A stretch of DNA of 64,000 nucleotides from Hoeflea sp. IMCC20628 (GCF_001011155.1 NZ_CP011479.1:1940501-2004500); one strand, 5' to 3'; positions 1 through 9,442 are shown, counted from the stretch's first letter. Notes: a model not told the origin generated them from the sequence alone. A program made the numbers and translations.

Positions 1-682
1 TGCCCCTGGTGATCGCCACCATGTTGATCGCAGTGCCATGCTCCAGCGGATAGGCCACCAAATGGGTCTGCGGGCCCAGAAATGCGGTAACGTTTCCCGG
101 ATTGAGAATCGCCTGCGCGGCACTGGCCGATACTTTGAAGCGCCACGCAACCTGACCGGAAAATTTTGGATGTTTGGCGCCTGGCACTAGGTGCCGGGTT
201 TGCGACCAGACGCCGTCCGCGCCTATGACCAAGTGCGGCCGAGGCTGGCCAAGGCGCTCATGCAGTGTTTTGATATCACCGGCTTCAACGTGTTGATCCA
301 GATGCAGCCGGCAGCGCGGATCGGCGCGGACCGCGTCCAGCAGCAGAGCCTGAAGTTCAGCCCGGTGCATGACGCCATAGGGCGCACCCCAACGGTTGGC
401 AGCAAAGTTACCGCAGGGAACATGGGTAATTTCGCGAAGTGAGTTGCCTGATACCAAGGCGATGTCGTCGGGACAGGTCATGATCTCGGCCAGACGCTCC
501 CCGAGACCGAGCGCGATCAGGATACGGCTGGCATTGGGAGAAATCTGCAATCCGGCGCCGACTTCGCTGAGTGTCGGCGCCTGTTCGACAATATCGACCT
601 CATGACCAATTTGGGCAAAGGCGAGGGCGGTTGCCAGTCCGGCCATGCCGGCTCCGACAATCAAGATGTTGTGAGCCGCCAT
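1..682 (-). CDS. FAD-dependent monooxygenase (salicylate hydroxylase/UbiH-like), N-terminal part
   Basis: The reading frame opens at an ATG at 682 and runs off the left edge, so only about 227 N-terminal residues are present. The N-terminus holds the Rossmann dinucleotide-binding motif GAGMAG at residues 10-15, followed by EQAPTLSEVGAGLQISPNA, the pattern of single-component aromatic-ring flavoprotein hydroxylases. The second flavin-contacting segment IGADGVWS is also present. Such enzymes use NAD(P)H and O2 to hydroxylate aromatic or quinone-type substrates; the substrate cannot be told from this part. An AGGGCG-type ribosome binding site precedes the start. Confidence 0.85.
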   Translation of the reverse strand, partial: MAAHNILIVGAGMAGLATALAFAQIGHEVDIVEQAPTLSEVGAGLQISPNASRILIALGLGERLAEIMTCPDDIALVSGNSLREITHVPCGNFAANRWGAPYGVMHRAELQALLLDAVRADPRCRLHLDQHVEAGDIKTLHERLGQPRPHLVIGADGVWSQTRHLVPGAKHPKFSGQVAWRFKVSASAAQAILNPGNVTAFLGPQTHLVAYPLEHGTAINMVAITRG

Positions 683-719
683 TGCGCCCTCCCGGGTCAG
701 AGGCTTGCCGAACTCGGTC

Positions 720-965
720 TCAGGCGGGTTGATGATCCCATGAACATCCGGCCGGAACGGTCTCTGCCGAGCTTAGCGCCGGATTGTACCGGTAGAGAGT
801 AGAGCAATAGGGGCAGACTTTTTCACTGTCGGCGCCCATGTCGAGATACACATGCGGATGGTCGAAGGGCGGGTTTGCACCCACGCACATGAATTCCTTC
901 ACGCCGATTTCGACCGCAGCGTGGCCTGCATCATTCTGGTAATGCGGAATCTTGTGGTCAGCCAT
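720..965 (-). CDS. Zinc-finger domain protein (NDUFS6/zf-CHCC-like)
   Basis: An 81-residue protein with the zf-CHCC arrangement: C27, H36/H38 and the pair C51-P-Y-C54. Relatives include mitochondrial complex I subunit NDUFS6 and short bacterial proteins of unknown role. I chose the internal ATG at 965 over the longer frame from 1022 because GGAG lies just upstream and the family begins at this residue (MADHKIPHY). It lies between the monooxygenase, on the same strand, and the divergent alpha/beta hydrolases. Zinc binding is inferred from the ligand pattern. Confidence 0.85.
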   Translation of the reverse strand: MADHKIPHYQNDAGHAAVEIGVKEFMCVGANPPFDHPHVYLDMGADSEKVCPYCSTLYRYNPALSSAETVPAGCSWDHQPA

Positions 966-1143
966 GCATATCTCCGTCGCGGCGAACTTGATTTGGCCGG
1001 ACCATATACGCTGACTTGCCAAATGTGTAGCGGGTTTTTGGTCTCTTTCCGGTCAGCTGCGGCAGTCCATCGTGGATTCAGCGACAGGCGACATTTGCAA
1101 GATCAACTGATTGAGCTAGTTAGGGTGCGAAAAGGGACATCAC

Positions 1144-1938
1144 ATGAATCTGGATCGCTTGCAGGCCGGCCGCTACACCTCCGGGAATGTTGACATTACA
1201 TGGTATGAAGCCGGAAACCCCGAGGGTGTTCCGGTTCTGCTTGTTCATGGTTTTGCATCCACCGCGCATGTCAATTGGGTGTTTCCAGGCTGGTTCAAGA
1301 CGCTGGATGAAGCCGGTTACTGGGTGATCGCGCTCGACAACCGCGGCCATGGCGAGTCCGACAAGCCGCATGATCCGGAAGCTTATCATCCCGAGATGAT
1401 GGCGGCTGATGCGTCCGGTTTGCTCGATTCGCTCAACATCAGCTCAGCCCATGTCATCGGTTATTCCATGGGTGCGCGGATTTCGGCGTTCCTCTCCATC
1501 GCCCGGCCTGATCTGGTCCGCTCAGTGGTGTTTGGCGGCCTCGGAATGGGTATGGTTGACGGGGTTGGCGACTGGGACCCGATCGCCGATGCGCTGCTGG
1601 CCGCGTCCATCGAGGATGTCAGCGACGAACGCGGCAGAATGTTTCGCGCCTTTGCCGATCAGACCAAGAGCGACAGGCTGGCGCTGGCTGCCTGCATCCG
1701 CACTTCCCGGACACTGGTGAACCCGGAAGATCTGGCGCAACTGCCGATGCCGGCGCTTGTCGGTGTCGGCACCCGGGATGACATCGCCGGCTCGGCTGAA
1801 GGGCTGACCCAACTCATCCCGCGGTCCCGCGCGCTCGACATTCCCAACCGCGACCACATGCTCGCAGTCGGCGACAAGGTGTTCAAGGCAGCAACGCTTG
1901 AGTTCTTTGCCGATGTGGATGCCGGTGATTTTCAGTGA
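1144..1938 (+). CDS. Alpha/beta-fold hydrolase
   Basis: A 264-residue alpha/beta hydrolase. The oxyanion-side HG is in VLLVHGFAST (31-40), the DNRGHGES strand-turn is at 65-72, and the nucleophile elbow GYSMG puts the serine at 108. An aspartate in GTRDD (about 211) and a histidine in NRDHMLAVG (about 240) complete a plausible triad. The substrate is unknown; the family includes esterases, lactonases and haloperoxidase-like enzymes. Its stop overlaps the GTG start of the next hydrolase, so the two are probably translated together. Confidence 0.9.
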   Translation: MNLDRLQAGRYTSGNVDITWYEAGNPEGVPVLLVHGFASTAHVNWVFPGWFKTLDEAGYWVIALDNRGHGESDKPHDPEAYHPEMMAADASGLLDSLNISSAHVIGYSMGARISAFLSIARPDLVRSVVFGGLGMGMVDGVGDWDPIADALLAASIEDVSDERGRMFRAFADQTKSDRLALAACIRTSRTLVNPEDLAQLPMPALVGVGTRDDIAGSAEGLTQLIPRSRALDIPNRDHMLAVGDKVFKAATLEFFADVDAGDFQ

Positions 1939-2825
1939 GTGATATCAAGTCTCTGGTGGAATTTGAGGGCGCGTCAGGCAACCGGCTTGTCGCCGACAGG
2001 CACGAGCCGAAAGGCTCCAATCACGGCAATCCGGTGCTGTTGTTGCATGGCGGCGGTCAGACCCGTCATGCCTGGGGCGGTGCGGCGCGGCGGATCGCCG
2101 ATGCCGGTCACACGGCATTCACGGTCGATCAGCGCGGCCACGGCGACAGCGCCTGGCTGGACGACCAGGCCTATGCGGTTAGCGATTACGCTGCTGATGC
2201 TGTTGCGCTTTGCCGCACTATTACCGAACAAACCGGCAAGGCGCCGGTGCTGGTCGGCGCTTCGCTTGGCGGATTATCCGGGCTGATGGCTGCGCATCTG
2301 GGCGGGCAGGGCTTGCTCGCCGGTCTGATTCTGGTCGACATCACGCCACATATGGACCCCGATGGCATCAGCCGCATTCAGGGTTTCATGTCGGAGCGGA
2401 TGCGCGAAGGATTTGCAACGCTGGAAGAGGCAGCCGCCGCGATCGCCGCCTATCTGCCGCACCGGCCGCAGCCACGCTCGCTGGCCGGGCTGGCGAAGAA
2501 CCTGCGCATCGGCACTGATGGACGATATCGCTGGCATTGGGACCCGGCATTCATCGACGGACCGCGCACCATAAACACCGGCGGCGAAGCGGTACAGGAC
2601 GGGCTGATCGCAGCGGCGCGAGGATTGGCCATTCCGGTGTTGCTGGTCCGTGGTCAGCAATCCGAACTGGTCACCGAAGAGGGTGTGGTCGCATTTTTCG
2701 GCATGGTTCCGCATGCCGATTTTGTCGATGTGTCGGGGGCAGGGCACATGGTGGCCGGTGACCGCAATGATGCCTTCAATGATGCTGTGCTGGGGTTTCT
2801 GGACCAGCTTGAGGGCCGCGCCTGA
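1935..2825 (+). CDS. Alpha/beta-fold hydrolase
   Basis: A 296-residue alpha/beta hydrolase starting with GTG, overlapping the stop of the preceding gene (GTGA). It has LLLHGGGQTRHAW near residue 36, DQRGHGDS at 65-72, the nucleophile elbow GASLG with Ser110, and GAGHMVAGD near the C-terminus for the catalytic histidine. It is clearly a separate paralogue from the upstream gene, not a duplication with high identity. The context (an enoyl-CoA hydratase convergent at 2883) suggests acyl or aromatic catabolism, but this is weak. Confidence 0.9.
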   Translation: MSDIKSLVEFEGASGNRLVADRHEPKGSNHGNPVLLLHGGGQTRHAWGGAARRIADAGHTAFTVDQRGHGDSAWLDDQAYAVSDYAADAVALCRTITEQTGKAPVLVGASLGGLSGLMAAHLGGQGLLAGLILVDITPHMDPDGISRIQGFMSERMREGFATLEEAAAAIAAYLPHRPQPRSLAGLAKNLRIGTDGRYRWHWDPAFIDGPRTINTGGEAVQDGLIAAARGLAIPVLLVRGQQSELVTEEGVVAFFGMVPHADFVDVSGAGHMVAGDRNDAFNDAVLGFLDQLEGRA

Positions 2826-2882
2826 ACTCTGTTCCTGCATGCCGTTGCCGCGAAACCACACAGCACCTTTTCACACCATGCG

Positions 2883-3689
2883 CTATTTTCCAGAAAAAGC
2901 CGCGCGGCGCTTCTCCATAAAGGCGCACCGGCCCTCGGCATAATCCAGACTTTCGAAGGTTCGGGCGCCGAGTGCCTCGGCCTGTTCGAAATCCTGTTGC
3001 AATCGGCTAGCCTGAGCCGAAATCGCCGCTTTTGATGCGCGCACCGATAATGGAGCCGCTTCGGCAATATCCGAAGCGAGCTGGAACACTTCCATCTCAA
3101 GCTGACCAGGTCCGGACAGGGTCAGCAGGCAGCCGCTGGCCAGGGCTTGGCTGGCGGACATCTCGCGCGCGGAGAACAGCGCCCAGCGGGCCTTTTGATC
3201 GCCGAGCGCACGCACCAGATCCTGAACGGCATCAATCGGATAGGCCAACCCAAGCCGGGCTGCGGGAATGGCAAATCGTGCTGTCTCGTCGGCAAGCCTG
3301 ATGTCAGCGGCGGCAGCAATGCCAAATCCGCCGCCAAAGCATATGCCGCGAACAGCGGCAATCACCGGAACAGGGCAGGTCCGGATAGCTGCGAAGGCAT
3401 CGGAATTGCCCTTCTCATAGATGCGCGCAGTGCTGCCGTCTTTTCGCAGCGTTTCGAACTCGCCAATATCGGCGCCGGCAGAGAAATCCTTGCCGCCTGC
3501 GCCTTCGATGATGACAACGCGGGCATGGTTCATACTTGCCAGCCAGTCGAGCGCGCCGGGTATGGCTCGCCACATGGCGTCGGTCAAAGCGTTGAGTTTT
3601 TCCGGCCGGTTGATGATCATTCGGCCAATGCCGTCACCGCCGATGGCCGTGGTGATCGCGCCGCCGGCAAAGGAATAATTTACGTCCAT
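2883..3689 (-). CDS. Enoyl-CoA hydratase/isomerase family protein
   Basis: A 268-residue crotonase-fold protein. The family hallmarks are visible: an early INRPEKLNALTDAMW segment, the oxyanion-hole stretch DFSAGADIGEFE, and the second oxyanion-hole loop GICFGGGFGIAAAADIRLA. Enzymes of this superfamily hydrate, isomerise or hydrolyse acyl-CoA substrates; the reaction here is not predictable from sequence alone. It is transcribed towards the alpha/beta hydrolase pair and divergently from cysE. Confidence 0.88.
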   Translation of the reverse strand: MDVNYSFAGGAITTAIGGDGIGRMIINRPEKLNALTDAMWRAIPGALDWLASMNHARVVIIEGAGGKDFSAGADIGEFETLRKDGSTARIYEKGNSDAFAAIRTCPVPVIAAVRGICFGGGFGIAAAADIRLADETARFAIPAARLGLAYPIDAVQDLVRALGDQKARWALFSAREMSASQALASGCLLTLSGPGQLEMEVFQLASDIAEAAPLSVRASKAAISAQASRLQQDFEQAEALGARTFESLDYAEGRCAFMEKRRAAFSGK

Positions 3690-3861
3690 TTCAACTGCCC
3701 ATTTGTTTTTTTGCCGTTGTGTCTTATCTTTGAGTGCACGTCGCGTTCAAAATCGATGCTCTGGATGGCGATGTTTGTGCATGGTTTCAAAGTGGTACCG
3801 CGTTGTTAGCGCGTTTGACATAACCGATATGCAGTCGAAACAAACTGGCCCGGAGGCGGCA

Positions 3862-4686
3862 ATGGCAACGAATATAGGTGTGCGGGCGGGCGAGTCGCTC
3901 AAGACCATCGACCCGATCTGGGATTCGATCCGCATCGAAGCCGAACGCTCGATCGCTCAGGATCCGCTACTGGCGGCGTTCCTCTATTCGACCGTGCTCA
4001 ACCAGCCGTCGCTGGAAGCAGCCGTCATTCACCGCATCTGCGAGCGCCTCGACCACCAGGATCTGCAGGCCAATCTGTTGCGCCAGACCTTCCTCGAGAT
4101 GGCCGATGACTGGCCGCAGTGGGGATCGGTGCTGCGCGTCGATATTCAGGCGGTTTATGACCGTGATCCCGCCTGCACCCGGTTCCTCCAGCCGGTGCTC
4201 TATTTCAAGGGTTTTCATGCGATCCAGACCCACCGTCTGGCGCATTGGCTGTGGAACCGCGGACGTGTCGATCTGGCGCTCTATCTGCAGAGCCGGTCGT
4301 CGGAAATTTTCCAGACCGACATTCATCCGGCCGCAAAATTCGGCAAGGGTTTGTTTCTCGATCACGCAACCGGTCTTGTTGTCGGCATGACCGCGACGAT
4401 TGGTGACAATGTCTCGATTCTCCAGGGCGTCACTCTTGGTGGCACCGGCAAGGAAACCGGCGACCGCCATCCCAAGATCGGAAATGGTGTTCTTGTCGGT
4501 GCAGGCGCGAAAGTACTCGGCAACATAGAGATCGGCCATTGCAGCCGCATTGCTGCCGGTTCGGTGGTCTTGAAACCCGTACCGCCTAATTCCACGGTGG
4601 CCGGCGTTCCTGCGCGCGTTGTCGGGACGGCTGGTTGCGAGGAGCCATCGCGCGCCATGGATCAGATGCTCAATTCACCCAGTTAG
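3862..4686 (+). CDS. cysE: Serine O-acetyltransferase
   Basis: Transfers acetyl from acetyl-CoA to L-serine, the first step of cysteine synthesis, in the cytoplasm. The N-terminal helical domain (DPIWDSIRIEAE) is followed by the left-handed beta-helix of hexapeptide repeats, with the catalytic region HPAAKFGKGLFLDHATGLVVG and the GGTGKETGDRHPKIG loop that binds CoA. The ATG at 3862 is preceded by GGAGG with 5 nt spacing; an in-frame ATG at 3829 is possible but lacks such a site. About 274 residues, the usual family length. Confidence 0.93.
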   Translation: MATNIGVRAGESLKTIDPIWDSIRIEAERSIAQDPLLAAFLYSTVLNQPSLEAAVIHRICERLDHQDLQANLLRQTFLEMADDWPQWGSVLRVDIQAVYDRDPACTRFLQPVLYFKGFHAIQTHRLAHWLWNRGRVDLALYLQSRSSEIFQTDIHPAAKFGKGLFLDHATGLVVGMTATIGDNVSILQGVTLGGTGKETGDRHPKIGNGVLVGAGAKVLGNIEIGHCSRIAAGSVVLKPVPPNSTVAGVPARVVGTAGCEEPSRAMDQMLNSPS

Positions 4687-4724
4687 GGCAGTCTTCTGTC
4701 AATCAAGCTGAGATTGTCATCGTA

Positions 4725-4742
4725 AAACCCGAGCGCGGGTTT
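4725..4742 (+). terminator. Weak hairpin after cysE
   Basis: AAACCCG (4725-4731) pairs with CGGGTTT (4736-4742) around an AGCG loop, 39 nt after the cysE stop. The T-run is short, so termination strength is doubtful. Confidence 0.4.
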
Positions 4743-4800
4743 GATTTAGGTGGCCGTCCATGCCAAAAGCCCGACACATCCAATTGCCCAGGAGAGCACC

Positions 4801-5004
4801 GTGAAACCGGAAGAAATTGCCAAGCTTGACGCCTATTTGAAGCGCATTTTCAATGACAAGGTCATGATCAAGGCGCGGCACAAGAAGGACGATTCGGCGG
4901 AAGTTTATCTCGGAGACGAATTTCTCGGCATCATTTTCCGCGACGACGAGGACGGAGAACTGTCGTTCAATTTCTCGATGGCCATACTCGACATCGATCT
5001 CTAG
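4801..5004 (+). CDS. DUF3126 family protein
   Basis: A 67-residue protein starting with GTG at 4801, preceded by AGGAG. The sequence KPEEIAKLDAYLKRIF at the N-terminus and DDSAEVYLGDEFLGIIFRDD in the middle are characteristic of DUF3126, a small family almost restricted to alphaproteobacteria and often found next to cysE. The function is unknown. An upstream in-frame ATG at 4750 would add 17 residues that do not belong to the family, so the GTG is preferred. Confidence 0.85.
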   Translation: MKPEEIAKLDAYLKRIFNDKVMIKARHKKDDSAEVYLGDEFLGIIFRDDEDGELSFNFSMAILDIDL

Positions 5005-5031
5005 TCGATCCGCACGCACGAGCGCTGATCG

Positions 5032-5766
5032 CTATTTGATCAGCGCTGCCTCCAGCCGTTGGCGGATATCGTCTTCGATCTCCCGCCAGTGCGGCAACAG
5101 ATCTATCGAAAAACGATAGGTTACGGACAGATCCTTGCCGATCGAAATGTCGCGCTGGCAACCGGTCCTTGTGTTGAAATCCATTTCCGATGCCGCCTCT
5201 TCGACGAGGCAACGAATGGTGTAGGGGCGTTCGCTTGTGGTGCGCTCCACATACATAAGTTCATTGGCGTAGCCAGCGCCAGATTTCAGCCTGTACGAAT
5301 TGAGGCCATTGGGCCCGGCAACCGGCAGGCCATCAGTCAGCCTCTTGTAAATCGGGGTGTAGCGGCCAGACATGTCGCGCGACATCGTCGCTTGTGCAAC
5401 TCGGACAAAGACAAGTCCGTCGGCGGAAGCAGTCTGGCTGAAGATGCTGCGGCTGGCCTCACTGTACCCGTTCATTCCGGGCCAGGCAAAATAGGCGTCA
5501 ACGGCGGCTTGAACACCCGATACCCGTTGATTCTCAAAACGGATCACATTGGCCGGCAGCCGGAGCACGTCATTTCCGATGACGATTTCATGCATGGTCA
5601 GGTCGGCTGTGTTGCCCGCACGCGATATGTTTCTGCCAATGATATGACCGGCCACCGTGATTGCCATGGTGATCAGGCACATGACGGCCACGACAGCAGT
5701 CATTTTCCAGACAAACCTGGGTGACAGCAGCGGAGTGTGCTTGAGAGAGTCAGTGGTGTCGGACAT
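5032..5766 (-). CDS. Hypothetical membrane-anchored or exported protein
   Basis: About 244 residues. A hydrophobic segment (MTAVVAVMCLITMAITVAG) near residues 20-40 is a signal anchor, and the rest looks periplasmic, with three cysteines in the C-terminal part. Rhizobial relatives are annotated only as hypothetical. The start at 5766 (MSDTTDSL) is chosen because it places the membrane segment close to the N-terminus; the frame is open to an ATG at 5847. It is convergent with the DUF3126 gene. Confidence 0.7.
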   Translation of the reverse strand: MSDTTDSLKHTPLLSPRFVWKMTAVVAVMCLITMAITVAGHIIGRNISRAGNTADLTMHEIVIGNDVLRLPANVIRFENQRVSGVQAAVDAYFAWPGMNGYSEASRSIFSQTASADGLVFVRVAQATMSRDMSGRYTPIYKRLTDGLPVAGPNGLNSYRLKSGAGYANELMYVERTTSERPYTIRCLVEEAASEMDFNTRTGCQRDISIGKDLSVTYRFSIDLLPHWREIEDDIRQRLEAALIK

Positions 5767-5871
5767 TGCCAGCCAGTCGGGAGTTTGTGCCAAATTGGAA
5801 CGTGCGGCCGTGGCACGGCCTTTGCAGGGAGTCTTGACGAGTTTCAATTCTGAACCCTAGATGGTTAATCA

Positions 5872-6207
5872 ATGATTTACGCACTCGATATCCTCACTGC
5901 AGTCTTCGCCATGGCGACAGGTTTTGCCACGTCGTGGATAGTTCTGGAGATCGTCCGGTTTGCCGGATGGCGTGAACCTACGGATGACGCGGCATCAGCC
6001 GGTTCGGTGCGGATCGGGTTGGAAGTGGCTCTCACTGCAGTGATCGGACCGCGGCTGCTTCTGGTCAACGGTTTCAACAACTGGCGGCGTGGCTCGGTTA
6101 CCATGCCGCTCTATGCCGTCCTGGCCCTGGTCGCTGGCGGTTGGTCGATGTGTTCGGGCGTGGTGGTTCTGCAATTGGCATTCGCGAGCGGCTATTTTTT
6201 GGCCTGA
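5872..6207 (+). CDS. Small integral membrane protein, unknown function
   Basis: A 111-residue protein with three hydrophobic stretches, around residues 5-27, 50-66 and 78-108, consistent with three membrane helices. No catalytic motif is seen. The start ATG at 5872 lies just beyond the divergent exported protein. The family is conserved among rhizobia as far as I can judge, but I do not recognise a characterised member. Confidence 0.7.
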   Translation: MIYALDILTAVFAMATGFATSWIVLEIVRFAGWREPTDDAASAGSVRIGLEVALTAVIGPRLLLVNGFNNWRRGSVTMPLYAVLALVAGGWSMCSGVVVLQLAFASGYFLA

Positions 6208-6350
6208 TGATTGTCACTGCCGCTGAAGGCGGGCTGCGGAATTCGCCTGAACAGGCCGGTTGAGATGTTTCTTTTGCGGAAATTGAACTCTACAAACCGA
6301 CAGAGCCATGCGTATGGCATCAAGCTACGGGAACAGGGAGAGAATTCGGA

Positions 6351-6878
<528 letters not shown>

Positions 6879-6885
6879 AACAAAG

Positions 6886-6996
6886 GAGCCGACCCCAGGG
6901 GACTTTGGGGTCGGCTCAAGGCCTTGGTCGTTGCGGGGAAGCATGGGGACTCGACCGAGGCCAACCCTGAACCGATCGCATGGCTGCGATCGGTTC
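6886..6996. other. Three consecutive strong hairpins in an intergenic region
   Basis: Hairpin 1: GAGCCGACCCCA (6886-6897) with TGGGGTCGGCTC (6906-6917), 12 perfect pairs. Hairpin 2: GGCCTTGGTCG (6920-6930) with CGACCGAGGCC (6952-6962), 11 pairs with one wobble and a 21-nt loop. Hairpin 3: GAACCGATCGCA (6969-6980) with TGCGATCGGTTC (6985-6996), 12 perfect pairs. No T-run follows any of them. They lie between convergent genes, so they could act as a two-way terminator, a structured RNA, or a mobile palindromic repeat. Confidence 0.6.
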
Positions 6997-7056
6997 GTTA
7001 TTCAGACGGTCCGGACAGCCCCCGCGGCTTGTAGGTCCGGCTGCGTCATATCTGGA

Positions 7057-7668
7057 CTAGTATTTCACAGCACCGACATTGGTCGCCGAACCTGGTCCAA
7101 GCTTGGTCCATCGTGCTGCGTGTTCAGATGACTGGCGCTTGACAAAGGTGTAGCCGGTTTCCGACCAAAGGCGGACTTCACCGCGCATGTTGTCGAGAAT
7201 GTAATCGCCGTAGTCGGTTCGAACCGTTAGCACGGCATGACCGTCGCCATTGGGCTGCAGGACCACCGTGATCAGTAGATCGCTCGGCGAAAACCCTTTT
7301 TCGATCAGCATGTGGCGCTTGAGCAGGACATAGTCTTCGCAGTCACCCACGGTTCGCGGATAGGACCACAGCTCTTCGACGCCATAAATGTTCAGGTCGG
7401 TGTCGGGCTTGATACCCTGGTTGATCCTGGTGTTGATTTCCAGCATCTGAGCCCATCGCTCGCGAGTCAGTGCCATTGCGCCCCGGTCCTGTCCGAGCGA
7501 ACCGCATTCAGCCGGATAGCTCTTGCAGAATTCGAAATGACCGATCGGCGGATTGGTCTTGCCGGTTGGAACCAGGTTTGTGGGCGCTGCGACGGCTGCG
7601 GTTGAAAAGGCAACTGCGAGACCGCAGGCTGCGACAAAATTTCCGATTGCGTGAATGTGTCTGTTCAT
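7057..7668 (-). CDS. Transglutaminase-like cysteine proteinase (BTLCP), exported
   Basis: A 203-residue protein with an N-terminal signal peptide (residues 1-28, cleavage after AVA). The BTLCP catalytic triad is visible: C110 in VGDCEDYVLLKR, H144 in GDGHAVLTV and D159 in YILDNM. BTLCP members are periplasmic and often connected with surface-adhesin processing or c-di-GMP signalling (the LapG relatives), but no LapD or adhesin gene is adjacent here. The PilZ protein encoded 440 nt upstream on the same strand is a possible link. Confidence 0.87.
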   Translation of the reverse strand: MNRHIHAIGNFVAACGLAVAFSTAAVAAPTNLVPTGKTNPPIGHFEFCKSYPAECGSLGQDRGAMALTRERWAQMLEINTRINQGIKPDTDLNIYGVEELWSYPRTVGDCEDYVLLKRHMLIEKGFSPSDLLITVVLQPNGDGHAVLTVRTDYGDYILDNMRGEVRLWSETGYTFVKRQSSEHAARWTKLGPGSATNVGAVKY

Positions 7669-8053
7669 TGTTTTGCTTCCCCGTTATGAGGCAACAATGA
7701 CATCCGTTATTTGAGATCGCGCAAATAATACCAGTAAAACTAAGCGTCTAATTGAGATTAATACTTCTAAATGGAAACACAATAAGTAATAAAACTAGAA
7801 TAAAATACACATGGATCCGGTCATGCTTTGACAACCATATCTGGCCGGGAGCTGGTGCCAATGGTTTTTCTCGCCAAGGTGCCGGGGGTAAAACCCGACG
7901 AGGTTGGAGCGTTCGAAATGAACCATTAAGGGTCAACCGAATTTCGTTCAGGATTGGAAGCAGAAGCTCGGCGCCGCATGAAGCTGCGCAGCATGCAGCA
8001 TACGCCAATTTGGGCATGGCGGGACCGGATTGGATGGGATCTGGCTTGAAGGC
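7669..8053. other. Intergenic region, AT-rich near the BTLCP gene
   Basis: About 385 nt without a supported gene. The 7700-7815 part is clearly AT-rich and probably carries the promoter of the BTLCP gene; the rest shows no convincing reading frame, repeat or RNA. Confidence 0.5.
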
Positions 8054-8055
8054 AC

Positions 8056-8083
8056 AAAAAAACCGGCTGTCAGAAGCCGGTTT
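8056..8083 (-). terminator. Rho-independent terminator of the PilZ gene
   Basis: On the minus strand, AACCGGCT and AGCCGGTT (plus coordinates 8061-8068 and 8075-8083 region) form the stem and are followed by seven T residues (plus-strand A run 8056-8062). It lies about 30 nt after the PilZ stop codon. Confidence 0.85.
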
Positions 8084-8110
8084 CATCTTACTTGCATTTG
8101 ATAGGATCAG

Positions 8111-8719
8111 TCAGGACAGCTGATTGATCGCATCTTCCGGCTGGATGGTCATGAACTCCATGGCGATGCCTTCCTGGAAATGGCGTACGACACGGCCACG
8201 CATGTTTCCCAGAATGACCATTGTGCCAAAAGCCGGGCGGACGTCGATTTCGATAGCAGCACCTGAGACGGAAAGATCGATGATCCGGCAAGGGTAGCGG
8301 CGGCCATCATCAAGCTTGATTTCTGAAGTCGGATTGCTTGGTGCAACACGCTCGTGACGGCGGTCTTCCGGCAGGCCAAGTTCGTGCTTGTTGGCAAGCC
8401 AGGTCAGCTGGGCGGACAGCTTGTCGCGTTTCCGGTCAGTCGCATTGATGGCGATCGTGAAAGAGCGGAACCCGGTCTCTGTCACCTTGCCCTCAACGCG
8501 GCCAATATAATCAAGGTAGGAGACGATCCGTTCGCCGACTTCGGGACGAACGTTGCTGGAAATGATGGCGTCGAACGGAGACATGGTGTCAACGACGCAG
8601 TCATGCTCTGAATGATCAGCGCGCATGAAACGGCCTTGGACCGAGATCGTTACACGGTTGTATTGCCTTTCGACAGCCTCGGTCGGAGCGTGATGGAGTG
8701 ATGCGGAGTTAGCGGTCAA
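8111..8719 (-). CDS. PilZ domain protein
   Basis: A 202-residue protein. The C-terminal half is a PilZ domain with the c-di-GMP-binding RRHER pattern near residues 118-122 and DLSVSG near 147-152. The N-terminal half (ERQYNRVTISVQGRF and DTMSPFDAI) looks like a degenerate second PilZ domain. It probably senses c-di-GMP and changes motility, exopolysaccharide or another surface trait. It is a single-gene unit with its own terminator. Confidence 0.88.
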   Translation of the reverse strand: MTANSASLHHAPTEAVERQYNRVTISVQGRFMRADHSEHDCVVDTMSPFDAIISSNVRPEVGERIVSYLDYIGRVEGKVTETGFRSFTIAINATDRKRDKLSAQLTWLANKHELGLPEDRRHERVAPSNPTSEIKLDDGRRYPCRIIDLSVSGAAIEIDVRPAFGTMVILGNMRGRVVRHFQEGIAMEFMTIQPEDAINQLS

Positions 8720-8812
8720 TTTGGGAGCCTTGCCGATTCCGGAGTAATTATTGTTGCCTCACCTTATTCCAGCCACTCTTAACAAGAGGTAAGCATTCGA
8801 ACGTACGGCCGA

Positions 8813-9442
8813 TTAATCCTGACGCCCGCCGTCAAGTACAATCAAGTGCGCCACTTTTCTTTGCTTTTCAGTGCGGCTGGGTGAATGGACACCGGCTGCG
8901 GCGGACGGGAGCCTGATTTCGGGCCGATTGGCCAGAAAGACCGGATCGCGCGATTGATCAATAAAACGGATGCCGGTCGTGGAAAAACCGATCAGTGGAT
9001 CATGACCGATCCAGTATGGCGGATCGAAGACGGACAGAAGGCCAATCAAACGGTCATACTGGCCGCTGGGACCGGTGAGCGGAAGCAGCAGCATTTCGGC
9101 CTTGATAATCCGTGCTTCGGTGCTCAGGCAATCAAGCGTCAAAACAGCCGGCGTGGCACGGGATACCACCGATGCCCCGGTACGGTCGGCATTGCGGATG
9201 CCGTCATCGAGCCAGAGTGACCCGAAAGTGCGTCCCTTGAGTTCGCGGCCATAGAGGGCGCACAAGGCGGTGCCCGCAAGCCTGAAGTTGAGCTCATTGC
9301 CGGCTCCCAGGTCGCAAATGAACACATGAGGAAGCAATGTGCGAATATCGGCTGGTTCGATGTCGGTTCGGTTTGGTGCTGGGCGGTTACCGCGTTTGGA
9401 CGTCCAGTACTCAAACAGTTCGAGGTTGTTCTTGTGTCTCAT
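8813..9442 (-). CDS. PAS domain protein (PAS_5 family)
   Basis: About 209 residues. The N-terminal motif LELFEYWTSKRGNRPAPNR and the following DIEPADIRTLLPHVFICDL are typical of the PAS_5 family, a single PAS domain in alphaproteobacteria with no attached output domain. The role is unknown; a sensory or adaptor role is likely. I placed the start at 9442 (MRHKNNLELF), where family members begin; the frame is open to 9550, so an extension of up to 36 residues cannot be excluded. Confidence 0.82.
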   Translation of the reverse strand: MRHKNNLELFEYWTSKRGNRPAPNRTDIEPADIRTLLPHVFICDLGAGNELNFRLAGTALCALYGRELKGRTFGSLWLDDGIRNADRTGASVVSRATPAVLTLDCLSTEARIIKAEMLLLPLTGPSGQYDRLIGLLSVFDPPYWIGHDPLIGFSTTGIRFIDQSRDPVFLANRPEIRLPSAAAGVHSPSRTEKQRKVAHLIVLDGGRQD

